DNA from: Sphaerochaeta sp.
Lineage (GTDB): Bacteria > Spirochaetota > Spirochaetia > Sphaerochaetales > Sphaerochaetaceae
Reading direction: 5' to 3'
NCBI GenBank assembly: GCA_016342655.1
Contig: JAEINL010000023.1
Span: 1 to 47,876, forward strand
Length of the DNA stretch: 47,876 bases
The notes below the pieces were generated by a model that was not told the DNA's origin, made no database searches, and was given only the letters and a program-made list of their open reading frames with translations. Shown piece by piece: positions 1 to 7,475 of this stretch (positions are counted from its first letter, which is position 1; each line of letters opens with the position of its first letter). Position numbers and translations under genes: made by a program.

Positions 1-449
1 CCATGGTGCCAAGAAATAGTGTGATAGAGCATAAAAAGTGAATTTATGTATAACTATTTAAAGAACGTTGTACTAGTTACCAAATTCTTGGCAGTCATAC
101 ATCGAAAGAGAAATGAGAGAAATTACAGCAGAGATACGCTGTGCAGTAGCTTACAGGTTACGGTATAGAGTAATCTATGCAAGCAAGCGATTATGGTTTA
201 CTATATAGAGTAATGAAAGGTATCAATACCCCAGGGCAAGAGCTGGAAAGAGGAGGCGTTGCCTCCTTTACCGAGCCAAGGGGCGCTTTATCTCACCTTG
301 CTTTCCCGGCACTCGCTCGGTAATGGAACCATGGTAATGCTTCCGCTACTCTCGCTTCGTTGGGGAATCAACTTGAAGTATCGGAAACCCTGTAATGCCC
401 TACTAGGTCCAGGTCTTATCCGATGCTATAAGGAAACGAGGAGTCTCCC
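1..449. other. Intergenic region with one repeat copy
   Basis: No convincing gene lies before the ATPase start. Positions 1-211 are AT-rich and show nothing I recognise. Positions 212-368 are a copy of the hairpin-rich repeat listed separately. The last 80 bases carry the ribosome site (AGGAAACGAGGAG, 431-443) of the downstream ATPase. Confidence 0.6.
212..368 (+). repeat. Dispersed hairpin-rich repeat, copy A
   Basis: About 157 bp that recur inverted at 1793-1943 and, shortened, in direct orientation at 9648-9762. All copies start with AATGAAAGG or a close variant followed by CAATACCCCAGG, and share the blocks GGAGGCGTTGCC, TCTCACCTTGCTTTCCC and CACTCGCTCGGTAATGG. The element is built from small inverted repeats such as GGAGGCgttGCCTCC, separated by variable patches. 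It contains no credible ORF. It is a REP/MITE-like dispersed repeat; whether it moves is unknown. Confidence 0.85.
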
Positions 450-1646
450 ATGTATATTGAACGTACCGAGTATATGCAACATTTCAAACCTTTCTTTCAT
501 AGGGATGTCGTGAAAGTGCTTACCGGTATCAGGCGCTGTGGGAAATCGGTGATGCTCAACCTCATCCAAGAGGAGCTAGTGCAGGAAGGCCTTCCCCGTT
601 CCTCCATGCTCTTGATTAACTTTGAGTCCATGAAAGAACCGTTTGTAACAAACCTGAAAGAAACGTATGCCCATATCAAGGGATTTGTTAAGGAACAGGG
701 GAAGAAGGTCTATCTGTTCTTTGATGAGATTCAGGAATTGGAAGGTTGGGAAAAACTGGTAAATTCTTGTATGATAGATTTTGCTTGCGATATCTACATC
801 ACAGGCTCCAACGCCAATCTGCTGTCAGGAGAGCTTGCAACCTACCTGGGAGGCAGGTATGTTGAATTCACCATTTTCCCTCTCTCCTTCAAGGAAGTAT
901 TACCGACTTTGCAGGGGACCAAGCAGGAAGCGTTCCAGACCTATCTAAAGCGTGGAGGCATGCCCTTTCTGTATCAGGTGGCAATGAATGAAGAGTCTAG
1001 TGCAAAGTACCTTGAGGATATCTTTGATTCCATCATTATCAAGGATATTGCACGACGCGAAAATATCCGTGATATTAAGCTGCTACGTCGAATCATTCTT
1101 TTTCTCATGGCCAATATGGGAAATACCTTCTCAGCCCAAAGTATTGTAGCGTATCTGAAAAGTGAGAATCGCACATTATCCATGGAAACCCTGTACAACT
1201 ATATCGAGTACGGAAAGCGAGCCTTTCTCATCCATAGCATCCCTCGCTATGACATCGAAGGAAAGGGACTGCTGAAATTCCAGGAGAAGATATATCTTGC
1301 CGATCATGGGTTCAGAGAAGCACTGTTTGGCTCAGCTCGTACTGCCATAAACCAAACCTTGGAGAATATTGTCTGCCAGGAGTTGCTCAGGCGTGGATTT
1401 ACCGTAAGGGTAGGGAAACAGAAAACCAAGGAAGTCGACTTTGTAGGAATTAAGCAAGAGAAAAAAATCTATGTACTGGTCTCTTATCTACTTGCCTCTC
1501 CTGAAACAGAAGAGCGGGAGTTCGGCGTTCTCGAATCAATACAAGACAACTACCCAAAGTATGTGCTTAGTATGGATCCCATCCTAAGAAACCGTAGCGG
1601 GATAGTACACCAGCATATCACTGATTTTTTACTGGGATCGTGGTGA
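450..1646 (+). CDS. AAA family ATPase with DUF4143 C-terminal domain
   Basis: This 398-residue protein has the usual length and layout of the widespread AAA_14/DUF4143 ATPases. The P-loop GIRRCGKS is at residues 26-33 and Walker B (VYLFFDEIQELEGW) at about 87-100. The C-terminal third has the nuclease-like DUF4143 pattern (KEVDFVG, then REFGVLESIQDNYPKYVLSMD in two adjoining blocks). The start is supported by an AGGAAACGAGGAG ribosome site. The physiological role of this family is not established; copies are often numerous and variably present. Here the gene stands alone between inverted copies of a ~155 bp repeat, so it may have been moved as a unit. The family call is firm; any function beyond ATP hydrolysis is inference. 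Confidence 0.9.
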   Translation: MYIERTEYMQHFKPFFHRDVVKVLTGIRRCGKSVMLNLIQEELVQEGLPRSSMLLINFESMKEPFVTNLKETYAHIKGFVKEQGKKVYLFFDEIQELEGWEKLVNSCMIDFACDIYITGSNANLLSGELATYLGGRYVEFTIFPLSFKEVLPTLQGTKQEAFQTYLKRGGMPFLYQVAMNEESSAKYLEDIFDSIIIKDIARRENIRDIKLLRRIILFLMANMGNTFSAQSIVAYLKSENRTLSMETLYNYIEYGKRAFLIHSIPRYDIEGKGLLKFQEKIYLADHGFREALFGSARTAINQTLENIVCQELLRRGFTVRVGKQKTKEVDFVGIKQEKKIYVLVSYLLASPETEEREFGVLESIQDNYPKYVLSMDPILRNRSGIVHQHITDFLLGSW

Positions 1647-1792
1647 GGCTTGAATACGTAGCCTTGCTACCACTACAATACAGGGAGAAGAACAAAAGAT
1701 TCTTAGGAAAAATCTCGTGGGATTATCAAATATTGAGATTTATGAGGTTGCCTTAAGTTCCTAGTTCTCCCACTTCTTGTCCCTCAGGCTTC

Positions 1793-1943
1793 ATTCCCCA
1801 ACGAAGCGAGAGTAGCGGAAGCATGCTTCCATTACCGAGCGAGTGCCGGGAAAGCAAGGTGAGATACCCCGCCCCTTGGGGCGGAAAAGGAGGCAACGCC
1901 TCCTGGGTCCAGGGCTTGCCCTGGGGTATTGATACCTTTCATT
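1793..1943 (-). repeat. Dispersed hairpin-rich repeat, copy B (inverted)
   Basis: This is an inverted copy of the element at 212-368. It is the best-preserved copy for hairpins: GGAAGCATGCTTCC, CCGCCCCttGGGGCGG, GGAGGCaacGCCTCC and CCAGGGCttGCCCTGG follow one another. The outer ends (ATTCCCCAACGAAGCGAGAG and CAATACC...CTTTCATT, read in either direction) match copy A, so the ATPase gene is enclosed by inverted repeats about 150 bp long. Confidence 0.85.
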
Positions 1944-1962
1944 GAACTTCATGATTCTTCTT

Positions 1963-1991
1963 TTGGTTTTATAATGACTTTGTAGTATAAT
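1963..1991 (+). promoter_or_regulatory. Likely promoter of the toxin-antitoxin operon
   Basis: A -35-like TTGGTT (1963-1968) lies 17 bases before a consensus TATAAT (1986-1991). The start codon of the antitoxin follows 66 bases later. DinJ/RelB-type pairs are normally autorepressed, and the AATGACTT repeats nearby are candidate operators. The call rests on sequence match only. Confidence 0.5.
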
Positions 1992-2057
1992 TGTAATGAC
2001 TTAGTGTTGTTATTGTACTAATATTGTGGTATATTTTTTATGAAAGAGGAAAAATAT

Positions 2058-2336
2058 ATGAAAGAAACTTCTAACTTGAATATCCGTATGGACAAAAAAC
2101 TCAAATCCCAGTTGGAAGAAATTGTTTCTTCCCTGGGCTTGAATGTCTCCACAGCAGTAAATATATTTGCTCGTCAAGTCGTACGCCAAGGTCGTATACC
2201 TTTCGAAATTTCTCTGGATGTACCTAACAAAGAAACACTGAATGCAATGCGGGAAGCTGAATCTCTTGCTAGAGAGCCAATGGCTAAGGGATATTACAAT
2301 GTAGATTCCCTGTTTGATGAACTCTTACATGACTAG
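2058..2336 (+). CDS. dinJ: RelB/DinJ family antitoxin
   Basis: This is a 92-residue protein with the ribbon-helix-helix N-terminus typical of DinJ/RelB antitoxins (NLNIRMDKKLKSQLEEIV, then GLNVSTAVNIFARQVV) and an acidic C-terminal tail (YNVDSLFDELLHD) that would wrap the toxin. The first domain should dimerise and bind the operator; the tail neutralises the partner. I place the start at 2058 because AGAGGA (2045-2050) is well spaced from it; an upstream in-frame ATG at 2040 lacks a ribosome site. The stop overlaps the toxin start by 8 bases, which indicates translational coupling. Confidence 0.9.
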   Translation: MKETSNLNIRMDKKLKSQLEEIVSSLGLNVSTAVNIFARQVVRQGRIPFEISLDVPNKETLNAMREAESLAREPMAKGYYNVDSLFDELLHD

Positions 2337-2607
2337 ATACGAGATCAAACCAACAACTAGATTCCGAAAAGATATCAAACTCATGCAGAAACGGGGTTTT
2401 GATATACAGAGGCTTACTCAGGTAGTCAGTCTCCTTGCTGATGGTATTCCTCTGCCAGAATCCTGCAAAGATCATGCTTTATCAGGTAATTGGACCGGTC
2501 ATCGTGAATGCCATATCCAGCCCGATTGGTTGCTAGTTTACCATATAGAACAAGATTTTCTGGTTCTGGTGTTGACCAGGACCGGTACTCATTCTAACTT
2601 GTTCTGA
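2329..2607 (+). CDS. yafQ: YafQ/RelE family mRNA-interferase toxin
   Basis: This 92-residue toxin would cut mRNA on the ribosome and is expected to be held inactive by the adjacent antitoxin. YafQ hallmarks are visible: a basic N-terminal stretch (TRFRKDIKLMQKRG), HALSGNWTGHRECHIQPDWLLVYHI with the histidine/aspartate cluster of the active site, and the closing RTGTHSNLF. No frameshift or truncation is seen, so the pair looks functional. The start at 2329 (ATGACTAGA, overlapping the antitoxin stop) is preferred to an in-frame ATG at 2314, because it gives the normal family N-terminus. Confidence 0.9.
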   Translation: MTRYEIKPTTRFRKDIKLMQKRGFDIQRLTQVVSLLADGIPLPESCKDHALSGNWTGHRECHIQPDWLLVYHIEQDFLVLVLTRTGTHSNLF

Positions 2608-2702
2608 CTCTCAGCCTTTTGTAAGGGCATTGCAGAATGATATCCTCTTCACCCCTTGTTGAATAAATCTTGCCAATGTCCGATACTATGTTCCTGTACA
2701 TT

Positions 2703-3590
2703 ATGAATATGCAAACCTACACCCAGGAGGTGGTAAACCTCCATACACATAGCTACTATTGTGGTCACGGATTTGGCGAAGTGGCCGAATATGCCCAAGA
2801 AGGTCTGAAGCAGGGTCTGAAACTGCTTGGGATGAGCGAACACTGTCCTGTTCCCGACAACCGTTGGGGATCGAGTCGCATGTCCTACTCGATGCTGGAC
2901 TCCTACACCAAGGATTGTCTTGCTACCAAAGATGAGTTTGATGGCAAGCTTGAGGTGTTGCGTGGGTATGAATGCGACTATCTGCGGCAGTACCAGTCCT
3001 ATTTTGCAGAGCTGCAGGGCGCATGTGACTACCTCTTCTTTGGCGTGCATGACCTTTCCCTGGATATCGGAAGTGAGTACTCCATGTTCTGGAATCCCCT
3101 AACCAAGGATGATCTCATAACCTACACCAAGTTCTATGTGGAAGGCCTTGAAAGCGGTCTGTTCCTGTTTGGAGCCCATCCTGATGTGTTCTGCCACTCC
3201 TATCGAGCTTGGGACGAAGAGGCCATTGCCTGTTCGAAAGCCATCCTAGAGTGTGCCCTCGCCAATGATGTGGCTTTGGAAATCAACGGTAATGGGATGC
3301 GCAAGGGGCTTGTAAAGACCTCCTATGGTACAAGGTACGCGTATCCCCACCATGAGTTCTGGAAGCTAGCATCCCAGTATCCAGTCAAGGTAATCTGCAA
3401 CAGCGATGCCCATAAACCATCACATGTGAATGACAGCATGTCTCGCTGCCTCCTGTTTGCCCAGGAGTGTGGCATTACCTATTCCTCCTTCCAAGTTGAG
3501 AAGGACCAAGCAAAGAGCTCTGGTGCGAAGCTTTCCCTTATTGGTGGAGCACATCCTGGTCTTGAGGGCAAAAGGGTAGCCCTTCCTTAG
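2703..3590 (+). CDS. PHP-domain phosphatase, HisK-type histidinol-phosphatase family
   Basis: This is a metal-dependent PHP phosphoesterase of about 295 residues. Metal ligands expected for the fold are in order: HTH near the N-terminus (NLHTHSYYCGHG), SEHCP, FGVHD, GAHPD and the C-terminal NSDAH. Family members hydrolyse histidinol phosphate, the step after HisC in histidine synthesis, but related proteins use other sugar phosphates. The his operon 20 kb away already encodes a HAD-type histidinol-phosphatase fused in HisB, so this protein is either redundant or has another substrate. No good ribosome site is seen; in-frame ATGs at 2676, 2688, 2703 and 2709 are all possible, and 2703 was chosen for family length. 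Confidence 0.8.
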   Translation: MNMQTYTQEVVNLHTHSYYCGHGFGEVAEYAQEGLKQGLKLLGMSEHCPVPDNRWGSSRMSYSMLDSYTKDCLATKDEFDGKLEVLRGYECDYLRQYQSYFAELQGACDYLFFGVHDLSLDIGSEYSMFWNPLTKDDLITYTKFYVEGLESGLFLFGAHPDVFCHSYRAWDEEAIACSKAILECALANDVALEINGNGMRKGLVKTSYGTRYAYPHHEFWKLASQYPVKVICNSDAHKPSHVNDSMSRCLLFAQECGITYSSFQVEKDQAKSSGAKLSLIGGAHPGLEGKRVALP

Positions 3591-3774
3591 TTGCTAGGTC
3601 TTGAAAACATATCAACTGGAGAACCTTGTATTCCTTTATCATGTACTGCCTTCGAACACTTTTTCTCTTTGTTTGAATAGAGTACCATCGAGGACAAGAG
3701 GAGCCTTACCTAGGATAGGAAGCTGTCCTGTTGTTCCCCTGTATGGATTTTTTTTGGAGAGGAGAGCCTTGGTT

Positions 3775-4425
3775 ATGGAAAAGAAGTATCCGGAGATTCG
3801 AGCGGTCGCATTTGATTATGGTGGGGTCTTATCCTATTTTATCGACAAGAAGAGCATCAGGGAGATGGCAGATGTGGCCCACGTCGATTGCAACACCTTC
3901 GAATCCGGCATGTGGAAATTCCGTCAGGAGCTTGATTCGGGTGAATGCGATACTATCTGCTACTGGACAGCTGTCCTCGATTACTGCAATTCTGAGGTGC
4001 CTCGCCAGTCCATCATAGAGACTCTGGTGGAGATGGACCTCAAGGGCTTCTCAAGGATGAATCAGAGTATGATCTGTTGGGCTGATACATTGAAAAAGCA
4101 TGGCTTTGGTACTGCCATCATCTCTAACATGTCAGAGCCTACCTACCAGGCTCTGATCGTTCACCAACCATGGATGCGCCATTTCGACGTTATCGTCATT
4201 TCTGGAATCATTGGCAGTAACAAACCCGACCATAGAATATTCAAATATGCAATTGAACGCATGCACCTAGATGCTGCTGAAATCCTTTTCCTCGATGACC
4301 TGAGCCACAATGTAGCCGGTGCACAGTCAGCAGGGATGCACTCCCTGCAATTTTCCACAACGCATACACTCTCTGAAGAGCTACAGGCATATTATCCCAA
4401 CCTACCGGTGGAAGGCTTGAATTGA
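3775..4425 (+). CDS. HAD superfamily phosphatase, YihX-like
   Basis: This is a 216-residue HAD subfamily IA hydrolase. Motif I is FDYGGVLS, where the usual second aspartate is glycine, as in the FDxGNV/FDxGGV branch that includes the glucose-1-phosphatase YihX. Motif II lies in AIISNMS, the motif III lysine in SNKPDHRIF, and motif IV is ILFLDDLSHN. The likely substrate is a small phosphorylated metabolite. The start at 3775 is set by GGAGAGGAGAG just upstream; an upstream TTG-initiated extension (3601) has no family similarity. A strong terminator follows the stop. Confidence 0.85.
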   Translation: MEKKYPEIRAVAFDYGGVLSYFIDKKSIREMADVAHVDCNTFESGMWKFRQELDSGECDTICYWTAVLDYCNSEVPRQSIIETLVEMDLKGFSRMNQSMICWADTLKKHGFGTAIISNMSEPTYQALIVHQPWMRHFDVIVISGIIGSNKPDHRIFKYAIERMHLDAAEILFLDDLSHNVAGAQSAGMHSLQFSTTHTLSEELQAYYPNLPVEGLN

Positions 4426-4460
4426 GTGCGTATCCAGCTTTTTCAAAAAAGATGCAATGT

Positions 4461-4498
4461 AAAAGAGGCTGTCCCAGTCTAAGGGAACAGCCTCTTTT
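4461..4498 (+). terminator. Rho-independent terminator
   Basis: A 12-base perfect stem, AAAAGAGGCTGT (4461-4472) with ACAGCCTCTTTT (4487-4498), is extended by CCC/GGG. The A-run before and T-run after make it usable on either strand, so it may end both the HAD gene and the convergent iron-sulfur cluster. Confidence 0.9.
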
Positions 4499-4618
4499 CA
4501 GTGCTATGTCACTACCGATTATTCTTGAGTACTCTTTTGAGGCTTCAAGCATTTTTGTTCTTACTTGGTATCTCTACCTGCAAAGGACCCATGAATCGGG
4601 GTATGGCGGACTTTCCTG

Positions 4619-4978
4619 CTATTCGCCACACTCATCAGCATGCTGATGTTCGTGACAGACGCTACCGGTGCTCTTAAGCTCGCCGTTCAGATAGGCGGTA
4701 GCCATATCCTTGGCTGTACCCTGAGCACCTACGATGACCTCGATGTTGTGCTCGTTGAAGATCTCAACGGCTCCACCACCCATGCCACCGCTGATGATGA
4801 CGTTCACACCCATATCATGGAGGAAGTTAGGAAGGAATCCAGGCTTGTGTCCAGGATTACCTACGGAAGCTTCACTGAGAATCTTACCCTTATCGGTTTC
4901 GAAGATCTCAAAGGTCTGACAATGGCCAAAGTGGCCTGATACACTCTTATTATCGCTCGCAACTGCAATTTTCAACAT
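4619..4978 (-). CDS. NifX/NifB-like Fe-Mo cofactor-binding family protein (ORP-like)
   Basis: This 119-residue single-domain protein of the dinitrogenase iron-molybdenum cofactor family starts MLKIAVASDNKSVSGHFGHC and has the conserved SGGMGGGAVEIF loop. Relatives bind metal-sulfur clusters; the orange protein (ORP) of Desulfovibrio, which carries a Mo-Cu-S cluster, belongs here. The tail CHEHQHADECGE is rich in His, Cys and acid residues and could bind metal. It is the last gene of the cluster, three bases after the Mrp ATPase stop, so co-expression is nearly certain. It need not relate to nitrogen fixation: no nif structural gene is present. Confidence 0.85.
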   Translation of the reverse strand: MLKIAVASDNKSVSGHFGHCQTFEIFETDKGKILSEASVGNPGHKPGFLPNFLHDMGVNVIISGGMGGGAVEIFNEHNIEVIVGAQGTAKDMATAYLNGELKSTGSVCHEHQHADECGE

Positions 4979-4981
4979 AGG

Positions 4982-5767
4982 TTACTCCAAATTCTCTAGT
5001 ATTTTTGCGACGTTCTCCAAATGGGGGACGTCATATTTTTCGATCAGGCCTGCATCACAAGCCTCACTGATTTTAGGATCAATAGGCATTTTAGCCAATA
5101 CCTTGAGGTGATGAATCTCAGCAATAGAGTCGATGTGGCTCTCTCCGAACACCTGATATCTCTTGTTGTTGTCAGGACAGAGAAAGTAGGAGAGGTTCTC
5201 CACCAACCCTATGATGGGGATATTCATCAGTTCTGCCATATTCACAGCTTTTGATACTATCATGGAGACCAGCTCCTGAGGGGAGGTCACCATAACAATA
5301 CCGTCCACAGGAAGGGACTGGAAAACTGTCAGGGGGACGTCTCCTGTCCCTGGGGGCATGTCGACAAACAGGTAGTCCAATTCTCCCCAGATGACATCGG
5401 TGTAGAACATCTTGACTGCATTGGCGATCAGGGGGCCTCTCCAGATAACCGCTTGGCTAGCCTCTTCGAGCAACATGTTGATGGACATCACCTTGATGCC
5501 ACTTTCTGTGCTTTCAGGGTTGATGGATCCTTCCTCTCCTGTTGCCTTCTTGGTAAGGCCGAAGGCCTTGGGGATGGAAGGCCCTGTGATGTCTGCATCA
5601 AGGATGGCACACTTGTAGCCCTTCTTCTGCATGGTAGTGGCAAGCATGGAGGTCACCAAGGACTTGCCGACCCCGCCCTTGCCACTTACCACCGCTATGA
5701 TGTGCTTGATTGTGCTCAGCTTGTGAGGTTGTGAGCGAAAGTCAGTTGTCTCTTTTTCCTCGCTCAT
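4982..5767 (-). CDS. mrp: Mrp/NBP35 family P-loop ATPase
   Basis: This 261-residue cytosolic ATPase is of the Mrp/ApbC/NBP35 iron-sulfur carrier family. The deviant Walker A is SGKGGVGKS (28-36), switch I LDADITGPSIP, and Walker B YLFVDMPPGTGD. Most family members have a CPxC pair that holds a bridging [4Fe-4S] cluster in a dimer. Here only the first cysteine is present (C197, in FLCPDNNKRY), so cluster binding may differ or be lost. The gene overlaps the upstream metallohydrolase by 4 bases. In Desulfovibrio an Mrp-type ATPase works with the ORP protein; the same pairing with the NifX-like neighbour is likely. Confidence 0.9.
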   Translation of the reverse strand: MSEEKETTDFRSQPHKLSTIKHIIAVVSGKGGVGKSLVTSMLATTMQKKGYKCAILDADITGPSIPKAFGLTKKATGEEGSINPESTESGIKVMSINMLLEEASQAVIWRGPLIANAVKMFYTDVIWGELDYLFVDMPPGTGDVPLTVFQSLPVDGIVMVTSPQELVSMIVSKAVNMAELMNIPIIGLVENLSYFLCPDNNKRYQVFGESHIDSIAEIHHLKVLAKMPIDPKISEACDAGLIEKYDVPHLENVAKILENLE

Positions 5768-6600
5768 TCAGCTGCCCCCAAGTCTAGGGTTTTTCCACCA
5801 GAGAGATATTCCACCTTTTCACCCATGAAGGTGCGTAATACCCTGTAGTTTTCTTCTCCTGTACAGTGGCAGGTATAGTAGGTTGCCTCGCTTACAAGTA
5901 GAGCATCCGCTATCTGGTGCAACGTCTCAGTACTTTCGGGCTTTCCTGTCCTGTGGTTATAGAGGTGGAATCCCCCGATAACATGGGTAGGGTAGTGTCC
6001 AAAGAGTGTATGAAAGTGGTCAACGATGTTTACTATTCCCCTATGGGAGCATCCACTTACTAGGAGGCTTACGCCATCCTCCTCTATGACAAGGTTCTGT
6101 TCATGAGAAAAGTCGTCCTTTTCATATCCATTCTCTGTTTTCTTAAGCAGGCTTTTGTTCCCGGTAGGGAAGAAGCGCTCGCCCTTTACGTTGGAGAAAA
6201 GCGAAAGGCCTTTTCCCAGCGGAGTATCCTTTCCTGTAATGATGACTCTGTTGTTGGTCATAAGGCTTTGGTCGACACCGATGAACTCATTCTCACCACT
6301 CTCTCGTTCTGCGTAGTAGGGGCCAAAGGCAGCCTTCCTTAGGTATATGGGTGCTTTGCTGTTGAGTTCCAAAAAGGTTTTCAGTCCCCCACTATGGTCA
6401 TAGTGACCATGAGAGAGGACTGCAAAGTCGACTTTTGCAAGGTCGATAGCAAGCATTTTTGCGTTCTGTGCAAACAAATCTGAGGCACCGGTGTCAAAGA
6501 GGATTGTCTTCTCTTTTGTCTCAATGAGGAGGGAGAGGCCATGTTCAGCTTTGATCCCTTCTTTGCAAGAGGTGTTTTCTACAAGGGCGGTAATCTTCAT
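5764..6600 (-). CDS. Metallo-beta-lactamase-fold hydrolase of the iron-sulfur cluster
   Basis: This 278-residue MBL-fold enzyme has the dinuclear metal motif HGHYDHSGG (64-72), further ligands in SGCSHRGIVNI and GGFHLY, and a CHCTGE segment near the C-terminus. It belongs to the group often annotated as dihydropterin/beta-RFAP synthase-like hydrolases, a name that should not be read as a proven activity here. It overlaps both neighbours by 4 bases and is embedded in a cluster of ATPases for metal-sulfur chemistry, so a role in that pathway is more credible than methanopterin synthesis. Confidence 0.85.
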   Translation of the reverse strand: MKITALVENTSCKEGIKAEHGLSLLIETKEKTILFDTGASDLFAQNAKMLAIDLAKVDFAVLSHGHYDHSGGLKTFLELNSKAPIYLRKAAFGPYYAERESGENEFIGVDQSLMTNNRVIITGKDTPLGKGLSLFSNVKGERFFPTGNKSLLKKTENGYEKDDFSHEQNLVIEEDGVSLLVSGCSHRGIVNIVDHFHTLFGHYPTHVIGGFHLYNHRTGKPESTETLHQIADALLVSEATYYTCHCTGEENYRVLRTFMGEKVEYLSGGKTLDLGAAE

Positions 6601-7475
6601 TTTCGTATTGTCTCCTTAAGCATCTGTAGGGTTTTGGTATACAGGGCCCTAACGGCCGTTCCACTAGGGCTGGAATAGTCAATCACGGTCTTCCCCTCAT
6701 TGACAGCTTTGACTGCTATAGGGTCAAAGGGAATCAAGCCTGCAAAGAAAAGGCCTTCTTTCCAGCAAAAAGCCTCAATCTTGGCAGAGAGCTCTTCGTT
6801 GGTGTCGCTCTTGTTGACACATACGGCGATGGTTACCCCTAGCTTTGCAGCTGTCAGAATGATTCTTTTCATGTCGCTGAAACCTGAGATGGAGGGCTCT
6901 GCTACAATGAGGGCGAGGTCTGCTCCGGTTAGGGAGGCTATGACAGGACACCCGATACCAGGTGAACCGTCGATGATGGCAAACTCCGTCTCATGGGAAA
7001 CTCCCTTGAGCTGGTCCTTCACTTGGGTAACCAACAATCCTGTGGTACCGCTTCCCATGGAAAGGGTGGCTGTGGAGAAGTGCGCATCCTTGTTGCTATA
7101 CAGCTTCAGTTCGCCTGCCTTTGCCTTCACCATGGTAATGGCTTTTTCCGGACAAAGGTAAGCGCAGAGCGTACAACCCTCACAGGCGATGGGATCTACA
7201 ATGTGTTGCCCGCCCTTTAGCTCGATGGCATGAAAGCGGCAAGCATCAAGACAGATTCCACAGTTGGCACAGCGTGAAGGATCGATCACAGCCTTGTCAA
7301 GGCCGTAGTAATCACTGATTTTCTCTTCAGGAAACTTTTCCATAACCAAGTGGAGGTTAGGAGCGTCGACATCACAGTCGGCAAAGGCTTTGGCCTGTGC
7401 AAGTTTGATAAAGGCACTTGCGATGGTGGTCTTTCCTGTTCCACCCTTGCCACTGAGGATTAGCAGTTGTTTCAT
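6597..7475 (-). CDS. MinD/ParA-type ATPase with inserted 2x[4Fe-4S] ferredoxin domain (second)
   Basis: This is a 292-residue cytosolic ATPase. A deviant Walker A, SGKGGTGKTT, sits at 8-17. A ferredoxin insert has two complete CxxCxxCxxxC sets (C69, C72, C75, C79 and C98, C101, C104, C108) for two [4Fe-4S] clusters, and Walker B is FAIIDGSPGIGCP. This architecture always appears as a tandem pair next to NifX-like and Mrp proteins and matches the paired ATPases of the Desulfovibrio orp locus. It probably couples ATP hydrolysis to cluster or electron transfer. It overlaps the metallohydrolase and the upstream paralogue by 4 bases each. Confidence 0.9.
   Translation of the reverse strand: MKQLLILSGKGGTGKTTIASAFIKLAQAKAFADCDVDAPNLHLVMEKFPEEKISDYYGLDKAVIDPSRCANCGICLDACRFHAIELKGGQHIVDPIACEGCTLCAYLCPEKAITMVKAKAGELKLYSNKDAHFSTATLSMGSGTTGLLVTQVKDQLKGVSHETEFAIIDGSPGIGCPVIASLTGADLALIVAEPSISGFSDMKRIILTAAKLGVTIAVCVNKSDTNEELSAKIEAFCWKEGLFFAGLIPFDPIAVKAVNEGKTVIDYSSPSGTAVRALYTKTLQMLKETIRK

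Larger units (their letters stand above)
1647..2057. other. Intergenic region with repeat copy B and toxin-antitoxin promoter
   Basis: There is no gene here. Positions 1647-1792 show no structure I can name. Repeat copy B fills 1793-1943. The remainder is AT-rich promoter DNA for the toxin-antitoxin pair, with two near-direct repeats (AATGACTTTG at 1973 and AATGACTTAG at 1995) that could be antitoxin binding sites. Confidence 0.6.

Noticed and set aside
259..513. 84-codon ORF over repeat copy A and the ATPase start
   Set aside because: It is formed by the repeat sequence, is rich in low-complexity Leu/Ser/Pro, and overlaps the real ATPase gene in another frame.
4619..4978. Nitrogen-fixation accessory gene
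   Set aside because: The NifX/NifB-like family is broad; there are no nifHDK, nifE, nifN or nifB radical SAM genes in the window, and the context is ORP-like.
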